Below are positions 4,258 through 5,587 of a stretch of 5,587 nt of DNA, piece by piece. The stretch is taken from assembly GCA_900552735.1 (NCBI GenBank), contig USBA01000135.1, positions 1-5,587 of the forward strand, written 5' to 3'. The stretch is from an uncultured Collinsella sp. GTDB lineage: Bacteria > Actinomycetota > Coriobacteriia > Coriobacteriales > Coriobacteriaceae. The position numbers and the translations under genes are program-made. The first letter of the stretch is position 1; each line of letters opens with the position of its first letter. The notes beneath the pieces are model-generated. The model did no database searches. It saw only the letters and a list, made by a program, of their open reading frames with translations, and was not told where the DNA came from.

Positions 4258-5587
4258 TAGCGAGGCTCGCCCACGACGGAGCCAGACAGATACCACGTCT
4301 TGGCGACATCAATATCAACATCGACGATTTTGCCGATGAGTTGATCGATGCTATAGCCAGCAGGAATCGGCGCATGCACCGTCTGGTTCTTGGGGCTCTT
4401 GCCCAGAAGGACAGCGTCGTTCTTCTTGCTCGTACCCTCAATAAGTGCAGGCACCACGGTGTGAAGCTCGCCCTGGTTATACTCGTGCGCCGTCGTCTCG
4501 ATAACCTTGACCAGACGGTTAAAGCGCTCAAGGATAACCTCATGCGGGGTGGGATCATAAATCTCAGCTGCCGGGGTACCGGCGCGCTTGGAGTAAATAA
4601 ACGTGTAGGCCTGGGCATAGCGCACCGTCTCGGCAAGCGAGAGCGTCTGTTCAAAGTCTTCCTCAGTCTCGCCCGGGAAGCCCACAATGATGTCGGTCGA
4701 AAGCGCAATATCGGGCATACGGTTGCGAATACGATCGACCAGGCCCAGATAATCCTCGCGCGTATAACGACGATTCATCTCTTTAAGGATGCGCGTGGAG
4801 CCCGACTGAACGGCCAGGTGGAGCTGCGGCATAACGGCAGGCGTCTCGGCCATAGCATCTATGGTCTCGGGCAGCAGATCCTTAGGATGCGAAGAGGTAA
4901 AGAAGATGCGCTCGACGCCCGTATCACCCACGGCGCGCAGCAGATCGGCAAAACGTGGCTTACCAAAGAGATCGCGACCGTAGGAGTTAACGTTTTGGCC
5001 CAGCAGCGTAATCTCGCGCACGCCCTGGCGCACAAGCCCGGTCACCTCATCGACAATCTCCTCGAAGGGACGGCTCTTCTCACGACCACGGACGTACGGC
5101 ACGATGCAGTACGTGCAGAAATTGTTGCAGCCCGTCATGATGGGCACCCAGGCGTGATATTGCGTCTCGCGATGCCACGGCATACTCATGGCGTCGGTAT
5201 CCTCATGCTCATTCGTACGGATATGGCGCTTACCATCCAAAAACGCCTCGGCGATAAGCTCAGCCACGTGCGCAATAGAATGGGTGCCGAAAATGACGTT
5301 GACGTTATCGACGTTGGTGAGCAAGCCCTCACCATCGCGCTGGGCGATGCAGCCGCCCACGGCGACCACACGCTTACCCGAAGGCGAAGGAGGAAGGCTC
5401 TTGCAGGAATTGCACTGACCGTACAGGCGCGTATCGGCAGCCTCGCGCACGCAGCACGTCATGAACACGACAATATCGGCATGCTCCGGATCGAGCGCCA
5501 TAAGACAGCCATACGAATCGAGCAAGCCACTCACGCGCTCGGAGTCGTGCTGATTCATCTGGCAGCCGAATGTGCGGATAAAGTATG
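4257..5587 (-). CDS. miaB: tRNA-2-methylthio-N6-dimethylallyladenosine synthase MiaB, 5' end beyond the window
   Basis: This radical-SAM methylthiotransferase converts i6A37 to ms2i6A37, the step after MiaA. The frame is open to the window edge and reads YFIRTFGCQMNQHDSE, the classic MiaB N-terminus. The first Met (5558) is therefore internal and a few codons are missing; 442 residues are visible. Numbering from that Tyr: auxiliary-cluster cysteines are Cys8 (FGCQMN), Cys44 (TCCVRE) and Cys79 (VGGCIAQ). The radical-SAM CxxxCxxC is Cys153, Cys157 and Cys160 (GCNNFCTYCIVPYVRG). Later motifs are LLGQNVNSYG, LHLAVQSGS, MNRRYTRE and TDIIVGFPGETEEDF. A C-terminal TRAM domain (about 378-440) binds tRNA. 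There are extra cysteines next to the cluster region (Cys45, and Cys58-x-x-Cys61). The stop overlaps the miaA start. The promoter lies outside the window. Confidence 0.97.
   Translation of the reverse strand, partial: YFIRTFGCQMNQHDSERVSGLLDSYGCLMALDPEHADIVVFMTCCVREAADTRLYGQCNSCKSLPPSPSGKRVVAVGGCIAQRDGEGLLTNVDNVNVIFGTHSIAHVAELIAEAFLDGKRHIRTNEHEDTDAMSMPWHRETQYHAWVPIMTGCNNFCTYCIVPYVRGREKSRPFEEIVDEVTGLVRQGVREITLLGQNVNSYGRDLFGKPRFADLLRAVGDTGVERIFFTSSHPKDLLPETIDAMAETPAVMPQLHLAVQSGSTRILKEMNRRYTREDYLGLVDRIRNRMPDIALSTDIIVGFPGETEEDFEQTLSLAETVRYAQAYTFIYSKRAGTPAAEIYDPTPHEVILERFNRLVKVIETTAHEYNQGELHTVVPALIEGTSKKNDAVLLGKSPKNQTVHAPIPAGYSIDQLIGKIVDVDIDVAKTWYLSGSVVGEPR

Noticed and set aside
3739..4260. 173-codon plus-strand open frame opposite miaA
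   Set aside because: It is antisense to a well-conserved gene; the composition is low in hydrophobic-core patterns and it has no family signature.
4258..4296. A 13-residue N-terminal extension of MiaA from the Met at 4296
   Set aside because: It lies inside miaB, has no family match, and the TAATG overlap start at 4257 places the P-loop where MiaA normally has it.
4139..4708. 189-codon minus-strand frame across the miaA/miaB junction
   Set aside because: It is very rich in Arg and Ser, typical of an out-of-frame reading of the true genes on the same strand.
5556..5558. Met at 5558 as the true start of MiaB
   Set aside because: The frame continues upstream to the window edge and encodes the conserved YFIRTFGCQ, including a required cluster cysteine.

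Overview
The window looks like a chromosomal segment of a high-GC Gram-positive bacterium, most likely an actinobacterium of the Coriobacteriia (Collinsella-like). Three things suggest this. The lexA / LysM-protein / nrdR arrangement is the one known from actinobacteria. The LexA boxes are of the Gram-positive CGAAC-N4-GTTCG type. The base composition is moderately GC-rich (judged by eye). The taxon is an inference from gene content; no marker gene proves it.

Left end (1-696): nrdR begins at 32 on the minus strand and runs off the window after ten codons. Upstream of it on the same strand is a 149-codon gene for a membrane-anchored LysM protein of the YneA/DivS/ChiZ type (SOS cell-division inhibitors). 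lexA is divergent from that gene. The intergenic region carries three LexA boxes whose centres are exactly 28 bp apart. It also carries a near-consensus minus-strand promoter (TTGACA-N16-GATAAT) with the middle box filling its spacer. Two leader hairpins lie over the translation starts of the LysM gene and of nrdR.

Middle (697-2045): lexA has an intact autocleavage site and Ser/Lys dyad. It is followed, with a TAATG stop/start overlap, by a polytopic membrane protein of the heparan-alpha-glucosaminide N-acetyltransferase-like (DUF1624) family. This pair meets the next operon tail to tail, with a 16-bp overlap of the coding ends.

Right part (2030-5587, minus strand): miaB (5' end beyond the window), miaA and hflX are joined by TAATG overlaps. 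MiaA and MiaB act in succession on A37 of tRNAs reading UNN codons (isopentenylation, then methylthiolation). HflX is a ribosome-splitting GTPase. The cluster thus serves translation fidelity and ribosome rescue. The dapF or hfq gene often found between miaA and hflX elsewhere is absent.

The window is almost fully coding; the only non-coding stretches are 33-83 and 534-696. There are no tRNA or rRNA genes, CRISPR arrays or insertion sequences. The most notable signal is the SOS regulatory region, together with the fact that its promoter faces a gene pair ending in nrdR, the ribonucleotide-reductase repressor.
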